From positions 2,046,001 through 2,110,000 of the forward strand of contig NZ_DASYGY010000009.1 of the NCBI RefSeq assembly GCF_035999195.1: DNA of 64,000 nucleotides, given 5' to 3'. Shown here one piece after another: positions 49,805 through 58,701 of the stretch (the stretch's first letter is position 1; each line of letters opens with the position of its first letter). The stretch is from Pseudoxanthomonas sp. GTDB taxonomy: Bacteria; Pseudomonadota; Gammaproteobacteria; Xanthomonadales; Xanthomonadaceae. The position numbers and the translations under genes were made by a program. The notes beneath the pieces are model-generated. The model was not told the origin of the DNA. It was given only the letters and a program-made list of their open reading frames with translations, and did not search any database.

Positions 49805-52672
49805 TTACTTCTTCTTGATGTTGCCGTCGGCATCCAGCTCGACCGCCTCGCCCAGTTGCAGCGCGCGGACCGAGTCGCCCACCTTGGACAGGTCGCCGAC
49901 CACCACCCACGTCAGCGAGGACGGGGACAGGGTGGCGGCGGCCTTGGCGACATCGGCGGCGCCGATGGCCTCGTTGCGGGCCTTGTACTGCAGGATGTAG
50001 TCGTCCGGCCGGCCGTAGCGCTGGTTGGAGGCGATCTGGCCCAGCACCGCCGAGGCCGTCTCGTACGCGCCGGGCAGTTCCAGCGTGTTGGCGGCGCGGA
50101 TCTTGGCGATCTCGTCCGGCCGCGCCGGGGCCTGGCCCTTGGCGAACTCGCTGATTTCCTTCTGCAGCTCCTTCATCGAATCGGCCGTACGGTCGCTCTG
50201 CACCGCGGCGCTGGCCCACCACGGACGCTGGCCGAGCGCATTGCGGGCGCCGCTGTAGGAGCCGTAAGCCCAGTGCTTGTTCTCGCGCAGGTTCATGTTG
50301 AGGCGCGAGCTGAACTGCCCGCCCAGCACACCATTGGCGAAGTCGAAATCGATGGTGCCGGCATCGCCGGTCGGCGGCACCAGCTGCGCGGCATACACGT
50401 TGGACTGGATGGCGCCCGGCTGGTCGATCAGGAACACGCGCGGCTTGGCGGGGTTGGCCACCGTCGGCACGGCGGCCAGCGTGGGCGCGTTGGGCGCCGA
50501 CGTCCAGTCGCCCAGACGGGCTTCGAGCAGCGGCACGATCTCGGCCAGCGTGGTGTCGCCGACCACGGTGATGCGCGCCTGCGACGGCTGCAGCCAGTCG
50601 CGGTGGAACCCGACCAGATCCTCGCGCGTCAGCGAGGCAATGGAGGCCTCCGTGCCCGAGCCGGTGAACGGAATCGCGTAGGGATGACCGGCGCCGTACA
50701 GCAGCGGCGGCAGCGTGCGCAGCGCGGCGGTCTGCGGACGCGCCTTCTCCTGCTTGATGCCGGCGATCCAGGTGGCGCGCACGCGCTCGATTTCCGCCGG
50801 CGCGAAGGTCGGACGGCGCAGCACGTCGGCCAGCAGGTCCAGCGAGGGCGCCAGCTTGTCGGTCAGCGCCGACAGCCCGACCGACGCCGAATCCAGGCCG
50901 GCGCCGGTGGTCAGTTCGGCGCCCAGCGCTTCCTTGCGCGCGGCGAAGTCGAGCGCGCCGTACTCGCCGGCCCCCTCGTCCATCATCTGCAGCGCGAAGC
51001 TGGCGGTGCCCAGCTTCTTGCCGACGTCGGCCGCGTAACCGCCCGGGAATTCCACGTTGATCTGCACCACCGGCGTTTCGTGGCGCTCGGCCAGCGTGAC
51101 CTGCATGCCGTTGGACAGCGTGGCGCGCTGCACGGCCGGGAACTTCAGGTCGGGGAAGGTGGTGGTCTTCGGCACGCCCAGGCGGCGGTCGACGTCGGTC
51201 TTCACCGTCTTGAACTTCGGGTCCACCGTCGGCGTGGCCGCCGGCGTGGTGGCGGGTGCCGCGAACACGGTCTCCGGCAGCGCCGAGGCCGGTGTCTCGC
51301 TGGGCTGCACCAGGATGGTGTGCGAGGCGCCGCTCAGCCACTTCTTCGCGGCGGCCTGCACCTCGGCCGGCGTGGCGCTGGCGTAGACGGCCAGTTCGTC
51401 CCGGTAGCAGTCGGGCTTGTTCTGATACACGGCGCACGAGGCCAGCACGTCGGACTTGCCGCCGAAACCGCCGATGCGCTCGATGCCCCGGACGAAGGCG
51501 GCCACGCCGGAGACACGCGCGCGCTCCAGTTCCTCGGCCGTCGGACCCTGCGCGATCAGGCGCTTGAGCTCTTCGTCCAGCGCCGCCTCGACCTTGGCCG
51601 GGTCGACGCCTTCCTTCACCGTGGACATGAGGAAGAAGGTGCCGCTGATCTCGCTGCTCCACTGGTAGGCGCTGGCCTGGTCGGCGATCTTGTCGCCGTG
51701 GACCAGGCGCGTGTCGAAGCGCGACGCGGCGCTGCCGCCCAGCACCTGGGCGAACAGGTCCAGCAGGGTGGCGTCCCGGGTCCCCATCTCGGCGACCGGC
51801 CAGCCCCGGTAGACGCGCACCTGCGGCACGCGGTCGGGGATGACCTCCCTGGTGTCGCGGGGATGCTTGGGAATGTTGGTCTTCATGTCCGCCAGCGTGG
51901 CGCTGGCCGGGATGTCGCCGAAGTAGCGCGTCACCTTCTCCTTCGCCGTAGCAACGTCGATGTCGCCGGCCAGCACCAGCACGGCGTTGTTGGGGCCGTA
52001 CCAGCTGCGGAACCAGGTCTTCACGTCATCGAGCGTGGCGGCATCGAGGTCGGCCATGGAGCCGATGGTCTGCCAGCTGTACGGATGCCCGGCCGGGTAC
52101 AGCGCCTCGAACATGCGCGCGCTGATGCGGCGGCCGTAGGGCTGGTTCTCGCCCTGGCGCTTCTCGTTCTGCACCACGCCGCGCTGCTCGTCCAGCGCCT
52201 TCTGGTCGATCGCGCCGAGCAGGTGGCCCATGCGGTCGGACTCCATCCACAGCGCCATGTCCAGCGCGGTGGTCGGCACGTTCTGGAAGTAGTTGGTGCG
52301 GTCCTGGTTGGTGGTGCCGTTCTGGTCGGTGGCGCCGACCAGCTCGAACGGAGTGAAGAATTCGCCGTCGTGGTTCTCGCTGCCCTGGAACATCAGGTGC
52401 TCGAACAGGTGCGCGAAGCCGGTGCGGCCCGGGGTCTCGTTCTTGCTGCCCACGTGGTACCAGATGTTGACCGCCACGATCGGCGCCTTGCGGTCCGTAT
52501 GCACGATCACCCGCAGGCCGTTGGGCAGGGTGAACTCCTCGTACGGGATGACGATGTCCGCACCGACGGCCGGCGTTGCATACGTGGCGGCCGGGACGTA
52601 CGCCAGGCCCCCGAGGGCGGCGGACAGGACGACGGCGAGCAGGGCGGCGCGGGGCCGGCGGGAAAGGGACAT
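49805..52672 (-). CDS. M16 (pitrilysin-type) zinc peptidase, exported, second copy
   Basis: A 955-residue exported M16 peptidase with signal peptide (hydrophobic residues about 9-30). The zinc motif HxxEH is His88-Leu-Phe-Glu91-His92, with the distal Glu in VQNEKRQGENQPYG. The second half lacks the motif as usual. A Pro/Thr/Ala-rich linker (around AAPATTPAATPTVDPKF) joins the halves. It is diverged from the M16 gene at 32810, so the two are separate paralogues rather than a recent duplication. AAGGAG lies five bases before ATG 52672; a GTG six bases earlier is less likely. It is divergent from the SDR gene. Confidence 0.94.
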   Translation of the reverse strand: MSLSRRPRAALLAVVLSAALGGLAYVPAATYATPAVGADIVIPYEEFTLPNGLRVIVHTDRKAPIVAVNIWYHVGSKNETPGRTGFAHLFEHLMFQGSENHDGEFFTPFELVGATDQNGTTNQDRTNYFQNVPTTALDMALWMESDRMGHLLGAIDQKALDEQRGVVQNEKRQGENQPYGRRISARMFEALYPAGHPYSWQTIGSMADLDAATLDDVKTWFRSWYGPNNAVLVLAGDIDVATAKEKVTRYFGDIPASATLADMKTNIPKHPRDTREVIPDRVPQVRVYRGWPVAEMGTRDATLLDLFAQVLGGSAASRFDTRLVHGDKIADQASAYQWSSEISGTFFLMSTVKEGVDPAKVEAALDEELKRLIAQGPTAEELERARVSGVAAFVRGIERIGGFGGKSDVLASCAVYQNKPDCYRDELAVYASATPAEVQAAAKKWLSGASHTILVQPSETPASALPETVFAAPATTPAATPTVDPKFKTVKTDVDRRLGVPKTTTFPDLKFPAVQRATLSNGMQVTLAERHETPVVQINVEFPGGYAADVGKKLGTASFALQMMDEGAGEYGALDFAARKEALGAELTTGAGLDSASVGLSALTDKLAPSLDLLADVLRRPTFAPAEIERVRATWIAGIKQEKARPQTAALRTLPPLLYGAGHPYAIPFTGSGTEASIASLTREDLVGFHRDWLQPSQARITVVGDTTLAEIVPLLEARLGDWTSAPNAPTLAAVPTVANPAKPRVFLIDQPGAIQSNVYAAQLVPPTGDAGTIDFDFANGVLGGQFSSRLNMNLRENKHWAYGSYSGARNALGQRPWWASAAVQSDRTADSMKELQKEISEFAKGQAPARPDEIAKIRAANTLELPGAYETASAVLGQIASNQRYGRPDDYILQYKARNEAIGAADVAKAAATLSPSSLTWVVVGDLSKVGDSVRALQLGEAVELDADGNIKKK

Positions 52673-52814
52673 GGACACTCCTTCGATACTGAATGGGCCT
52701 GCAGAACCCCCGATGCTAGCCCCCGTCCGCGGTCATTACACTAGGCCACAAGCCATGACCTTCGGCACGGCCGTCGCCGCGCCGATGCCCTCGAACCCCT
52801 GACGCGGAGGCGAC

Positions 52815-53519
52815 ATGGACCGCAAGCACTGCCTGGTGACCGGCGCCAATCGCGGCCTCGGACTGGAACTCGCTTCCCAGTTGCTGGCCCGCCAGCGGCA
52901 CGTGGTGGCGACCTGCCGCCATCCCGGCAAGGCGACGGCATTGAACCGGCTGGCCGGCGAGCACCCCGGCCGCCTGCATGTACTGCCGCTGGACGTGACC
53001 GATGCGCGCAGCCGCGACGTGCTGCTGCGCGAGTTGCCGCTGGTCATCGACGAAGCGCCGCTGCACCTGCTCATCAACAATGCCGGCGTGCTGCGCGGCG
53101 GCGAACGCTTCGGCCAGGTCGCCGCCGCCGATCTGGACCTCAGCTTCCACACGCACGCCAGCGGACCGCTCCTGCTGACCCAGGCGCTGGCGCCGCAGCT
53201 CGCCGACGGTGCGGTGGTGGCGAACATCTCCTCCGAGATCGGTTCGATCGCCCTGCGCCAGGAGTTCCGCACGCCCAGCTACGCGATCGGCAAGGCGGCG
53301 CAGAACATGGTGACGTCGCTGCTTGCCCAGGCGCTGGCGCCGCGCGGCATCAAGGTGGTCGCGCTGCACCCAGGCTGGGTGCGCACCGACATGGGCGGCG
53401 ACAACGCCGCACTTTCCGTGGCGGACTCCGCCAACGGCCTGCTGCACGTGATCGACCACCTCGGCCTCGAGGACAGCGGGCGCTTCCTCGACTGGCAGGG
53501 CGACCCGCTGCCCTGGTGA
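52815..53519 (+). CDS. SDR family oxidoreductase
   Basis: A 234-residue short-chain dehydrogenase/reductase. The cofactor motif is TGANRGLGLELA, the structural NNAG is in LLINNAGVLRGG, the catalytic Ser is in NISSEIGS and the active-site Tyr-x3-Lys is SYAIGKAA. The sequence resembles the C-factor/sniffer-like group. Substrate unknown. GGAGG lies six bases before ATG 52815. It appears to be a single gene. Confidence 0.9.
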   Translation: MDRKHCLVTGANRGLGLELASQLLARQRHVVATCRHPGKATALNRLAGEHPGRLHVLPLDVTDARSRDVLLRELPLVIDEAPLHLLINNAGVLRGGERFGQVAAADLDLSFHTHASGPLLLTQALAPQLADGAVVANISSEIGSIALRQEFRTPSYAIGKAAQNMVTSLLAQALAPRGIKVVALHPGWVRTDMGGDNAALSVADSANGLLHVIDHLGLEDSGRFLDWQGDPLPW

Positions 53520-53849
53520 AGCTGAACGTTCGCCGCGCACCTCCCTCAACGGCGCAACGCTTCCGAGTTGAACGGCATCCAAACCCGTGTGCACCGGATT
53601 GACCGGACACGGGGCGAAGCGGCGTGTTCGAGGTCACAAAGCACGCCCCGCTACGTCTGGATTCAAGCAGGACGGACAGCCGGACGGACAGCGATTCCGG
53701 AGAGCGGACACGCAGGATGCGTAACGAAACACATAAGAATCAACCACTTGAAGCTGGCATGGTTTCTGCGTAACCCAGAACAAGAACGCGCAGCACCCCA
53801 TCAAAGCTGACTGAAGCCTGAATCAACTCACCAAAACAACCCGTTTTGC
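53520..53849. other. Intergenic stretch with no gene seen
   Basis: About 330 bases between the SDR gene and the promoter of the triple-repeat secreted protein. It becomes AT-rich after about 53690. An 80-residue frame at 53568-53810 has no family character, no ribosome site and odd composition, so it is not called. Confidence 0.5.
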
Positions 53850-53878
53850 TTGATCGCTGCGTTTAGGTGTACTACCTT
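53850..53878 (+). promoter_or_regulatory. Possible sigma-70 promoter of the triple-repeat secreted protein
   Basis: TTGATC (53850-53855) and TACCTT (53873-53878) are spaced by 17 bp in a locally AT-rich, CA-rich leader that ends at the ATG 53920. The boxes are weak matches. Confidence 0.35.
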
Positions 53879-53919
53879 ACTACCACACCACTCAACAACA
53901 TCACTACAGAGGCATGACA

Positions 53920-54300
53920 ATGAACGCCAAGAACCTCCTCCCCCTGACCGCCGCCGCCGTGTTCGCCCTGTGCGCCGGTGCCATGGTCGTCTCCGCCACG
54001 CACGCCGATACCTCCCGCGGCACCGTTGCCCCGGTTGCGCGCATCGTCGACCTGCCGACCGTCACCGTGACTCCGGACGCCGCCGACCTGGCGCACTACC
54101 AGACGTACAAGGACACCAAGATCGTCGACCTGGCCACCATCACCGTGACCCCGAGCGCCGACGAACTGGCCCAGTTCCTCGCCCAGCAGGCGGTGCGCGT
54201 GGTCGACATGCCGGTGGTCACCGTGCGTCCCTCGGCCGAGGACATGCAGCAGATCGCGGTGCAGGCGGGCGCGCTGGCCGGCCAGCTGGCTTCGCGCTGA
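53920..54300 (+). CDS. Small secreted protein with three internal repeats
   Basis: A 126-residue exported protein (signal peptide from MNAKNLLPLT to about THA-DT) with no recognised family. Residues about 42-120 contain three tandem copies of a 26-residue unit: IVDLPTVTVTPDAADLAHY, KIVDLATITVTPSADELAQF, and RVVDMPVVTVRPSAEDMQQI. Each unit is a VDxxxVTVxP strand and an acidic helix. ATG 53920 has AGAGG eight bases upstream; ATG 53914 is too close to that site. The mature protein is acidic and rich in Ala, Val, Thr and Pro. Function unknown. Confidence 0.8.
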   Translation: MNAKNLLPLTAAAVFALCAGAMVVSATHADTSRGTVAPVARIVDLPTVTVTPDAADLAHYQTYKDTKIVDLATITVTPSADELAQFLAQQAVRVVDMPVVTVRPSAEDMQQIAVQAGALAGQLASR

Positions 54301-54394
54301 GTCGCAAGCGGTACACGTTCCACCTGCGTCTTCACGCAAGCCGGCCGGCCGGAGTTCCACCGCACCCCCGCCCGTGAGGCCATGCAGCGCCGCG

Positions 54395-54400
54395 TAGAAT
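54395..54400 (+). promoter_or_regulatory. -10 box directly before trmL (leaderless start)
   Basis: TAGAAT lies seven bases before the ATG at 54408 with no Shine-Dalgarno between. Together with the TATAAT at 23846 it suggests leaderless transcripts in this genome. Confidence 0.45.
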
Positions 54401-54407
54401 GCGCGCC

Positions 54408-54887
54408 ATGACCGACACCCTGGACATCGACGTCCTGCTGTATCAGCCGGAAATTCCCCCGAATACCGGCAATGCCATCCGCCTCTGCGCGAACACCGGC
54501 GCGCGGCTGCACCTGATCGAACCGCTCGGGTTCGCATTGGAAGACAAGCAGCTCAAGCGCGCCGGCCTGGATTACCACGAGTACGCCACGCTGCAGGTCC
54601 ACGCCTCGCTCGATGCCGCCCTGCAGCGCATCCGCCCTGCGCGCCTGTTCGCGCTGAGCACGCGCGGCACCGTCCGTTACGACCAGCCCGCCTATCGGCC
54701 GCGCGACGCCTTCCTGTTCGGCCCGGAAACGCGCGGCCTGCCGCAGGAGGTGCTGGACGGTGTGCCGGAAGCGCAGCGCCTGCGCCTGCCGATGCGCCCG
54801 AACAACCGCAGCCTCAACCTGTCCAACACGGTCGCCGTGGTGGTGTTCGAGGCGTGGCGGCAGGCCGGGTTCGCCGGCGGCGCGTGA
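54408..54887 (+). CDS. trmL: tRNA (cytidine(34)-2'-O)-methyltransferase TrmL
   Basis: A 159-residue SPOUT-class methyltransferase that methylates the wobble nucleotide of tRNA-Leu isoacceptors. The family opening LLYQPEIPPNTGNAIRLCAN, the knot segments FLFGPETRGLP and RLPMRPNNRSLNLSN, and the closing VVVFEAWRQ are all present; length matches E. coli TrmL (157). ATG 54408 is favoured over an in-frame ATG three codons earlier because of the -10 box at 54395. It is convergent with the dadA-like gene across an inverted repeat. Confidence 0.95.
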   Translation: MTDTLDIDVLLYQPEIPPNTGNAIRLCANTGARLHLIEPLGFALEDKQLKRAGLDYHEYATLQVHASLDAALQRIRPARLFALSTRGTVRYDQPAYRPRDAFLFGPETRGLPQEVLDGVPEAQRLRLPMRPNNRSLNLSNTVAVVVFEAWRQAGFAGGA

Positions 54888-54902
54888 CGCGCAGTTCGCC
54901 CT

Positions 54903-55063
54903 TGTGGGAGCGACGTAAGTCGCGAACGCCGACCGCAAGACACCATGTGCCCGGCCGGGCGCCCCTCAAGGCGAAGAAGGCTTCCACCTTGCCGAGAACG
55001 CGCGTCTCGATCGAGACGCGCTGACCACCGATATCTGCGATCGCGACTTACGTCGCTCCCACA
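54903..55063. repeat. GAGCGACGT-family inverted repeat, long form
   Basis: Perfect 23-bp arms at 54903-54925 and 55041-55063 around 115 bases. It lies between convergent trmL and the dadA-like gene. An inner palindrome, GCGTCTCGATCGAGACGC near 55003-55020, is carried in the interior. Confidence 0.9.
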
Positions 55064-55079
55064 TCCACCGCCACATCGT

Positions 55080-56345
55080 TCATCCGAACCGCGCCAGCGC
55101 ATACGGCGCCAGCGGAATCTCCGGCGCCTCGCCGGCCATCATCTGATCGATCAGCTTCCCCGTGACCGGCCCCTGCGTCAGCCCTAGATGACCATGGCCG
55201 GTCGCCACGAAGATGTCCTCGCCCGGCACGCGATCGATGATCGGCAGCGAATCCGGCGTGCACGGACGATTGCCGGCCCACTCGGACACCGGTTCGCCGG
55301 TGATGCCCGGAAACAGCTTGCGCGCTTCCGGATCGAGCCGGTGGATCAACGCATAGTGCGGATCGCGTCCCAGCGCGGTCAGTTCCTTGATGCTGGTCAT
55401 GCGGATGCCCGCCTGCATCGGCGACACCACCATGTAGCGCTCGGCCCACAGTGTGGGGCGCTGCACGACGGCCGCTGTCTGCGGGTACATCAGGTGATAG
55501 CCGCGCGCGGGAATCACCGGGATCTTCAGCCCGAACGGACGCAGCAGCGCGTTGCTCCACGCACCGGCGGCCACGACCACGCGTCCCGTATGCACGGGAC
55601 CCCGGTCGGTATCGATGCGATAACCCGCATCTTGCCGCACGATGGCCGACGCGCTGGCGGTCAGCGATGCCGCACCGCGCGCGCGCAGGTCGTCGAACAG
55701 GCGACGGCAGAATTCGCCCGGATCGCGCATCGCCAGCGACTCGCGCTGGAAGACCGCGCGCTGGAAGCCTGCGCCGATGCCCGGTTCCAGATCGCGCAGC
55801 TGCGCCGCGTCGAGCACGTCGAAGGCCACGCCGCGCTCGCGCATCAGTCCGCGCTCCCACTCGCCCTTCGCGAACGTGGCGTCCTCGCTGTAGACGTGCA
55901 GGTAGCCGGTATGGGCGATCAATCCGCTCGCGCCGATCCGTTCGCCGAGTTCCAGCCAGGCACCGCGCGACGCGGTGTTGATCGCGTGCAGCGCGTCGAT
56001 GATGGGCAACACGTGTTCCCGGCGACCCTGACTCAGGAACTGCAGCAGCCAGCGCGCGTAGGACGGACTGACCGCCCAGTCCAGCTTCAGCGGTGCCAGC
56101 GGATTGGCGAGCATGCGCAGCGCCTTGACCACGATGCCCGGCGTGGACTGCGGCATCACGTTGCCGACCGAGATGGACCCCGCGTTGCCGAACGAGGTTT
56201 CGCCCGCCGGTCCCTTGGCATCGATCAACATGCAGGACAGTCCGCGATCGAGCAGGTGATGCGCGGTGGCCAGGCCGACGATGCCGCTGCCGATCACCGC
56301 GACGTCGGTCGTCCGCGGCGAGGTGGAGGAAGGGGAAGCGCTCAT
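55080..56345 (-). CDS. D-amino-acid dehydrogenase (DadA-like FAD oxidoreductase)
   Basis: A 421-residue DAO-family flavoenzyme. The dinucleotide motif is VAVIGSGIVGLATAHHL, followed by FGNAGSISVGNVMP typical of DadA-type D-amino-acid dehydrogenases, then IPARGYHLMYP and the closing FVATGHGHLGLTQGPVTGK. DadA oxidises D-Ala to pyruvate and ammonia, passing electrons to quinone. Its ATG overlaps the stop of the D-Ala-D-Ala dipeptidase gene by four bases, so the two products are coupled: the dipeptidase makes D-Ala and this enzyme would consume it. Substrate is inferred, not proven. Confidence 0.87.
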   Translation of the reverse strand: MSASPSSTSPRTTDVAVIGSGIVGLATAHHLLDRGLSCMLIDAKGPAGETSFGNAGSISVGNVMPQSTPGIVVKALRMLANPLAPLKLDWAVSPSYARWLLQFLSQGRREHVLPIIDALHAINTASRGAWLELGERIGASGLIAHTGYLHVYSEDATFAKGEWERGLMRERGVAFDVLDAAQLRDLEPGIGAGFQRAVFQRESLAMRDPGEFCRRLFDDLRARGAASLTASASAIVRQDAGYRIDTDRGPVHTGRVVVAAGAWSNALLRPFGLKIPVIPARGYHLMYPQTAAVVQRPTLWAERYMVVSPMQAGIRMTSIKELTALGRDPHYALIHRLDPEARKLFPGITGEPVSEWAGNRPCTPDSLPIIDRVPGEDIFVATGHGHLGLTQGPVTGKLIDQMMAGEAPEIPLAPYALARFG

Positions 56346-57046
56346 CGGATCGGAACGTCGTAGGCGGTGCGGGGGGTGGGTTCGGGACGGAAGGTGAAGT
56401 GCCACCATTCCATCGCATAGTTCTGGAAACCGTGCCGCGCCATCGCCTGGACCAGCTGCGCGCGATGGCGGCGTTGTTCATCGGTGATGGACGGATGCGC
56501 GGTGTTGGCGCGGGGATCGAAGAAATCGAACGGCGTGCCCATGTCCAGTTCCACGCAGTCGTCGTCCATGCAGCGCACCAGCGTCACGTCGAGCGTCGCG
56601 CCACGACTGTGGCCGGAGGTCTCGGCGATATACCCGTCCAGCAGGCTGGCCTTCTCGAGGTTGGGGTAGTACACCGCCTTGGTGCGCTGGTCGGCCGGAT
56701 CGCGCGCCCAGCGGACGAAGTGCTGCACCGCGCGTACCGGGCGATAGCAATCGAACACCTTCAGCGACAGGCCTTCGCGCTGCACGTCCTGCTGCACGCG
56801 CGCCAGCGCCTGCGCGACAGGCGCCAGCAGCAAGCATTTCGGCGCCTCGTAACCCGTGATGGGGGTGCCGACAAAATTCTGGCCACCGGCATACCGGATC
56901 TCCTGTCGCAGCCCGGGCACGACGCTGCCGACGTCGACGAGATCCACTTCGGCCGCGCGTTGCGCCGGAGAGACCTGCACGCCCGGCGTCGACGCGCAGG
57001 CACCCAGCCACGGCAGCACGCACAGCAGCAGCCAGACGCCACGCAT
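56342..57046 (-). CDS. D-Ala-D-Ala dipeptidase lipoprotein (VanX/DdpX-type, M15)
   Basis: A 234-residue zinc dipeptidase with a lipobox (LGAC, Cys17). The M15D signature is complete: SGHSRGATLDV gives His146 and Asp153, and MEWWHFTF gives Glu213 and His216. VFDCYRPVRAVQHF carries the conserved Arg. It cleaves D-Ala-D-Ala. Unlike VanX it is exported and lipid-anchored, so a role in using external or periplasmic dipeptide is more likely than vancomycin resistance; no vanHA or vanRS genes are nearby. It follows the serine hydrolase after one base and overlaps the DadA-like gene. Confidence 0.9.
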   Translation of the reverse strand: MRGVWLLLCVLPWLGACASTPGVQVSPAQRAAEVDLVDVGSVVPGLRQEIRYAGGQNFVGTPITGYEAPKCLLLAPVAQALARVQQDVQREGLSLKVFDCYRPVRAVQHFVRWARDPADQRTKAVYYPNLEKASLLDGYIAETSGHSRGATLDVTLVRCMDDDCVELDMGTPFDFFDPRANTAHPSITDEQRRHRAQLVQAMARHGFQNYAMEWWHFTFRPEPTPRTAYDVPIR

Positions 57047-57047
57047 G

Positions 57048-58592
57048 TCAGCGGCACGCCTGCGTGCGTTGGAAATCGAGATCTGCATAGTCGTAGCTGA
57101 AGTCGGCGTCGGGATCGACATGCGACAGTGTAAGTCCGGCGCCGCCGCCAGCCGCCGCGGCGGCGAAGTGCAGCCATGGCTCCGCATCCACGCTGTCGTC
57201 GTCCCAGTCCACCAGCCAGCGTTCGCCCACGCGCATCACCGTGCCCGTCAGCATCGGCGAACGTGCGGCGGCGAACCGGACGCGATCGCCATCGGGACAC
57301 AGCGTCACCTCGCCGAACCAGGGGTCGCGATAGTGCCCGGTCCATGCCCACAGCGATCGAATATTGGCGGTTTCGCGCGCGCTGGTGTCCGGCTCGGGTC
57401 TGGCGGCTCGATCGCCAGCGGTTTCCCGATCCAGCAGGTCGGCGTAGTGCGCCACCGTGGGCGAGGACTGGGGTGCGGTGAATTGTTTGGTCAGCACCTG
57501 TCCCAGCACCGTGCGCGCTGCTTCGCCTTCACCGTTGATCAGGATGACGATGCCGGCACGCTGGTCGGGCAGCAGGATGACGGACGAATACATGCCCGCC
57601 AGCGTGCCGGTATGCGCGACCTTCCACGCCCCGTCCACATCCGACAGACGCCAGCCGTAGCCGTACGCGGAGAAATGACTGTTGTCCCAGGCACGCATGC
57701 GCGCACTGACCGGCATCGGCATGTGGGCGGCCCACACGGCCTTGCGCTGCGCCGGCGACAGCCAGGCCGGGGTCGCGTCGGGCGACAGCCACATGCGCAT
57801 CCACGCCAGCATGTCGTCCAGGCTGCAGCGGATGCCGCCCGCCGCCATCGAGGTGACGTTGGGAACGACCTCGCCGTCTTCACGGATGACGCGGTTGCCC
57901 TGCGCCGTGCGCATATGCGGCTGCGCCACGTTGCCGACCTCGGCGCTGTTCCATTCGCCGACCTGGCAGCGCGACAGGCCGAGCGGCCGGAACAGTTCGC
58001 GCTTCACCAGTTCCTCGTACGGGGCACCACCGGCCGCGGCCGCGACTTCACCTGCGACCACGTACAGCAGGTTGTCGTAGGCGTAGGTCGAGCGGAAGCT
58101 GTGCGTGGGTTTGAGATGCTGCAGGCCGGCGATGATGTCGTCGCGGGTGAACCGGTTCGGCTCCGGCCACAGCATCAGGTCGCCGGCGCCCAGGCCCAGG
58201 CCGCTGTTGTGGATCAGCAGGTCGCGGACCTGCATCTGCTGCGTGACCCACGGATCGTGCATGCGGAACTGCGGCAGATGTTTCGTGACCGGATCGTCCC
58301 ACTTCAGCTTGCCGGCATCGACTAGGCGCGCGAGCACACCGGCGGTCATCGCCTTGCTGTTGGAGGCGATCTTGAACAGCGTGTCCCGGTCGATCTTCTC
58401 ACCGCTGCCGGCTCGCAGCTCGCCCAGCGTGCGCGTGTAGACGACCTCGCCGTCGCGGATGACACCCACCGCCAGGCCGGGCAGCTGGTAGCGCTCGAAG
58501 GTCTGCTGGACGGCCGTGTCGACGCTGGCAGTGTCGGGTGCCGCATGCGCGGCGGGCGACCACACCGCCAGCAGGACAAGAAGACGCTTCAT
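57048..58592 (-). CDS. Periplasmic serine hydrolase (beta-lactamase/S12-type)
   Basis: A 514-residue exported enzyme (signal peptide to AAHA-AP) of the class C beta-lactamase/S12 peptidase fold. Catalytic motifs are SNSK (Ser77, Lys80), YDN (Tyr172, Asn174) and HTG (327-329). A C-terminal DUF3471-like domain (about 400-500; WTGHYRDPWFGEVTLCPDG) follows. Members act as D-aminopeptidases, DD-peptidases or esterases on cell-wall peptides or other D-amino-acid substrates; resistance to beta-lactams cannot be inferred. It heads the hydrolase-dipeptidase-dadA operon, 109 bp after the receptor gene. Confidence 0.88.
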   Translation of the reverse strand: MKRLLVLLAVWSPAAHAAPDTASVDTAVQQTFERYQLPGLAVGVIRDGEVVYTRTLGELRAGSGEKIDRDTLFKIASNSKAMTAGVLARLVDAGKLKWDDPVTKHLPQFRMHDPWVTQQMQVRDLLIHNSGLGLGAGDLMLWPEPNRFTRDDIIAGLQHLKPTHSFRSTYAYDNLLYVVAGEVAAAAGGAPYEELVKRELFRPLGLSRCQVGEWNSAEVGNVAQPHMRTAQGNRVIREDGEVVPNVTSMAAGGIRCSLDDMLAWMRMWLSPDATPAWLSPAQRKAVWAAHMPMPVSARMRAWDNSHFSAYGYGWRLSDVDGAWKVAHTGTLAGMYSSVILLPDQRAGIVILINGEGEAARTVLGQVLTKQFTAPQSSPTVAHYADLLDRETAGDRAARPEPDTSARETANIRSLWAWTGHYRDPWFGEVTLCPDGDRVRFAAARSPMLTGTVMRVGERWLVDWDDDSVDAEPWLHFAAAAAGGGAGLTLSHVDPDADFSYDYADLDFQRTQACR

Positions 58593-58642
58593 GGCATGAC
58601 TCGGTTCCGCGTGCCGGCAGCGCCGGAACACGCATGCGGGAA

Positions 58643-58669
58643 GGCCGTCGCCGGCTGGCGGCGACGGCC
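58643..58669. other. Perfect hairpin between receptor gene and hydrolase operon
   Basis: GGCCGTCGCC (58643-58652) pairs with GGCGACGGCC (58660-58669) over seven bases. No T-run on the minus strand, so it may attenuate or stabilise rather than stop transcription from the receptor gene into the hydrolase operon. Confidence 0.5.
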
Positions 58670-58701
58670 CTGACCTGCGGGCGATCCGCTGGCGGATCAG
58701 G

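Noticed and set aside
49082..52744. A 1220-codon plus-strand frame opposite oleA and the second M16 gene
   Set aside because: It spans several real minus-strand genes and has low-complexity, Arg/Gly/Gln/Val-rich translation. GC-rich codon bias alone explains the openness.
53568..53810. 80-residue plus-strand frame in the gap after the SDR gene
   Set aside because: No ribosome site, no hydrophobic or domain pattern, and AT shift mid-frame. Treated as non-coding.
56342..57046. D-Ala-D-Ala dipeptidase considered as a vancomycin-resistance gene
   Set aside because: It is an exported lipoprotein and lacks vanH, vanA and vanRS neighbours. A cell-wall peptide use fits better.
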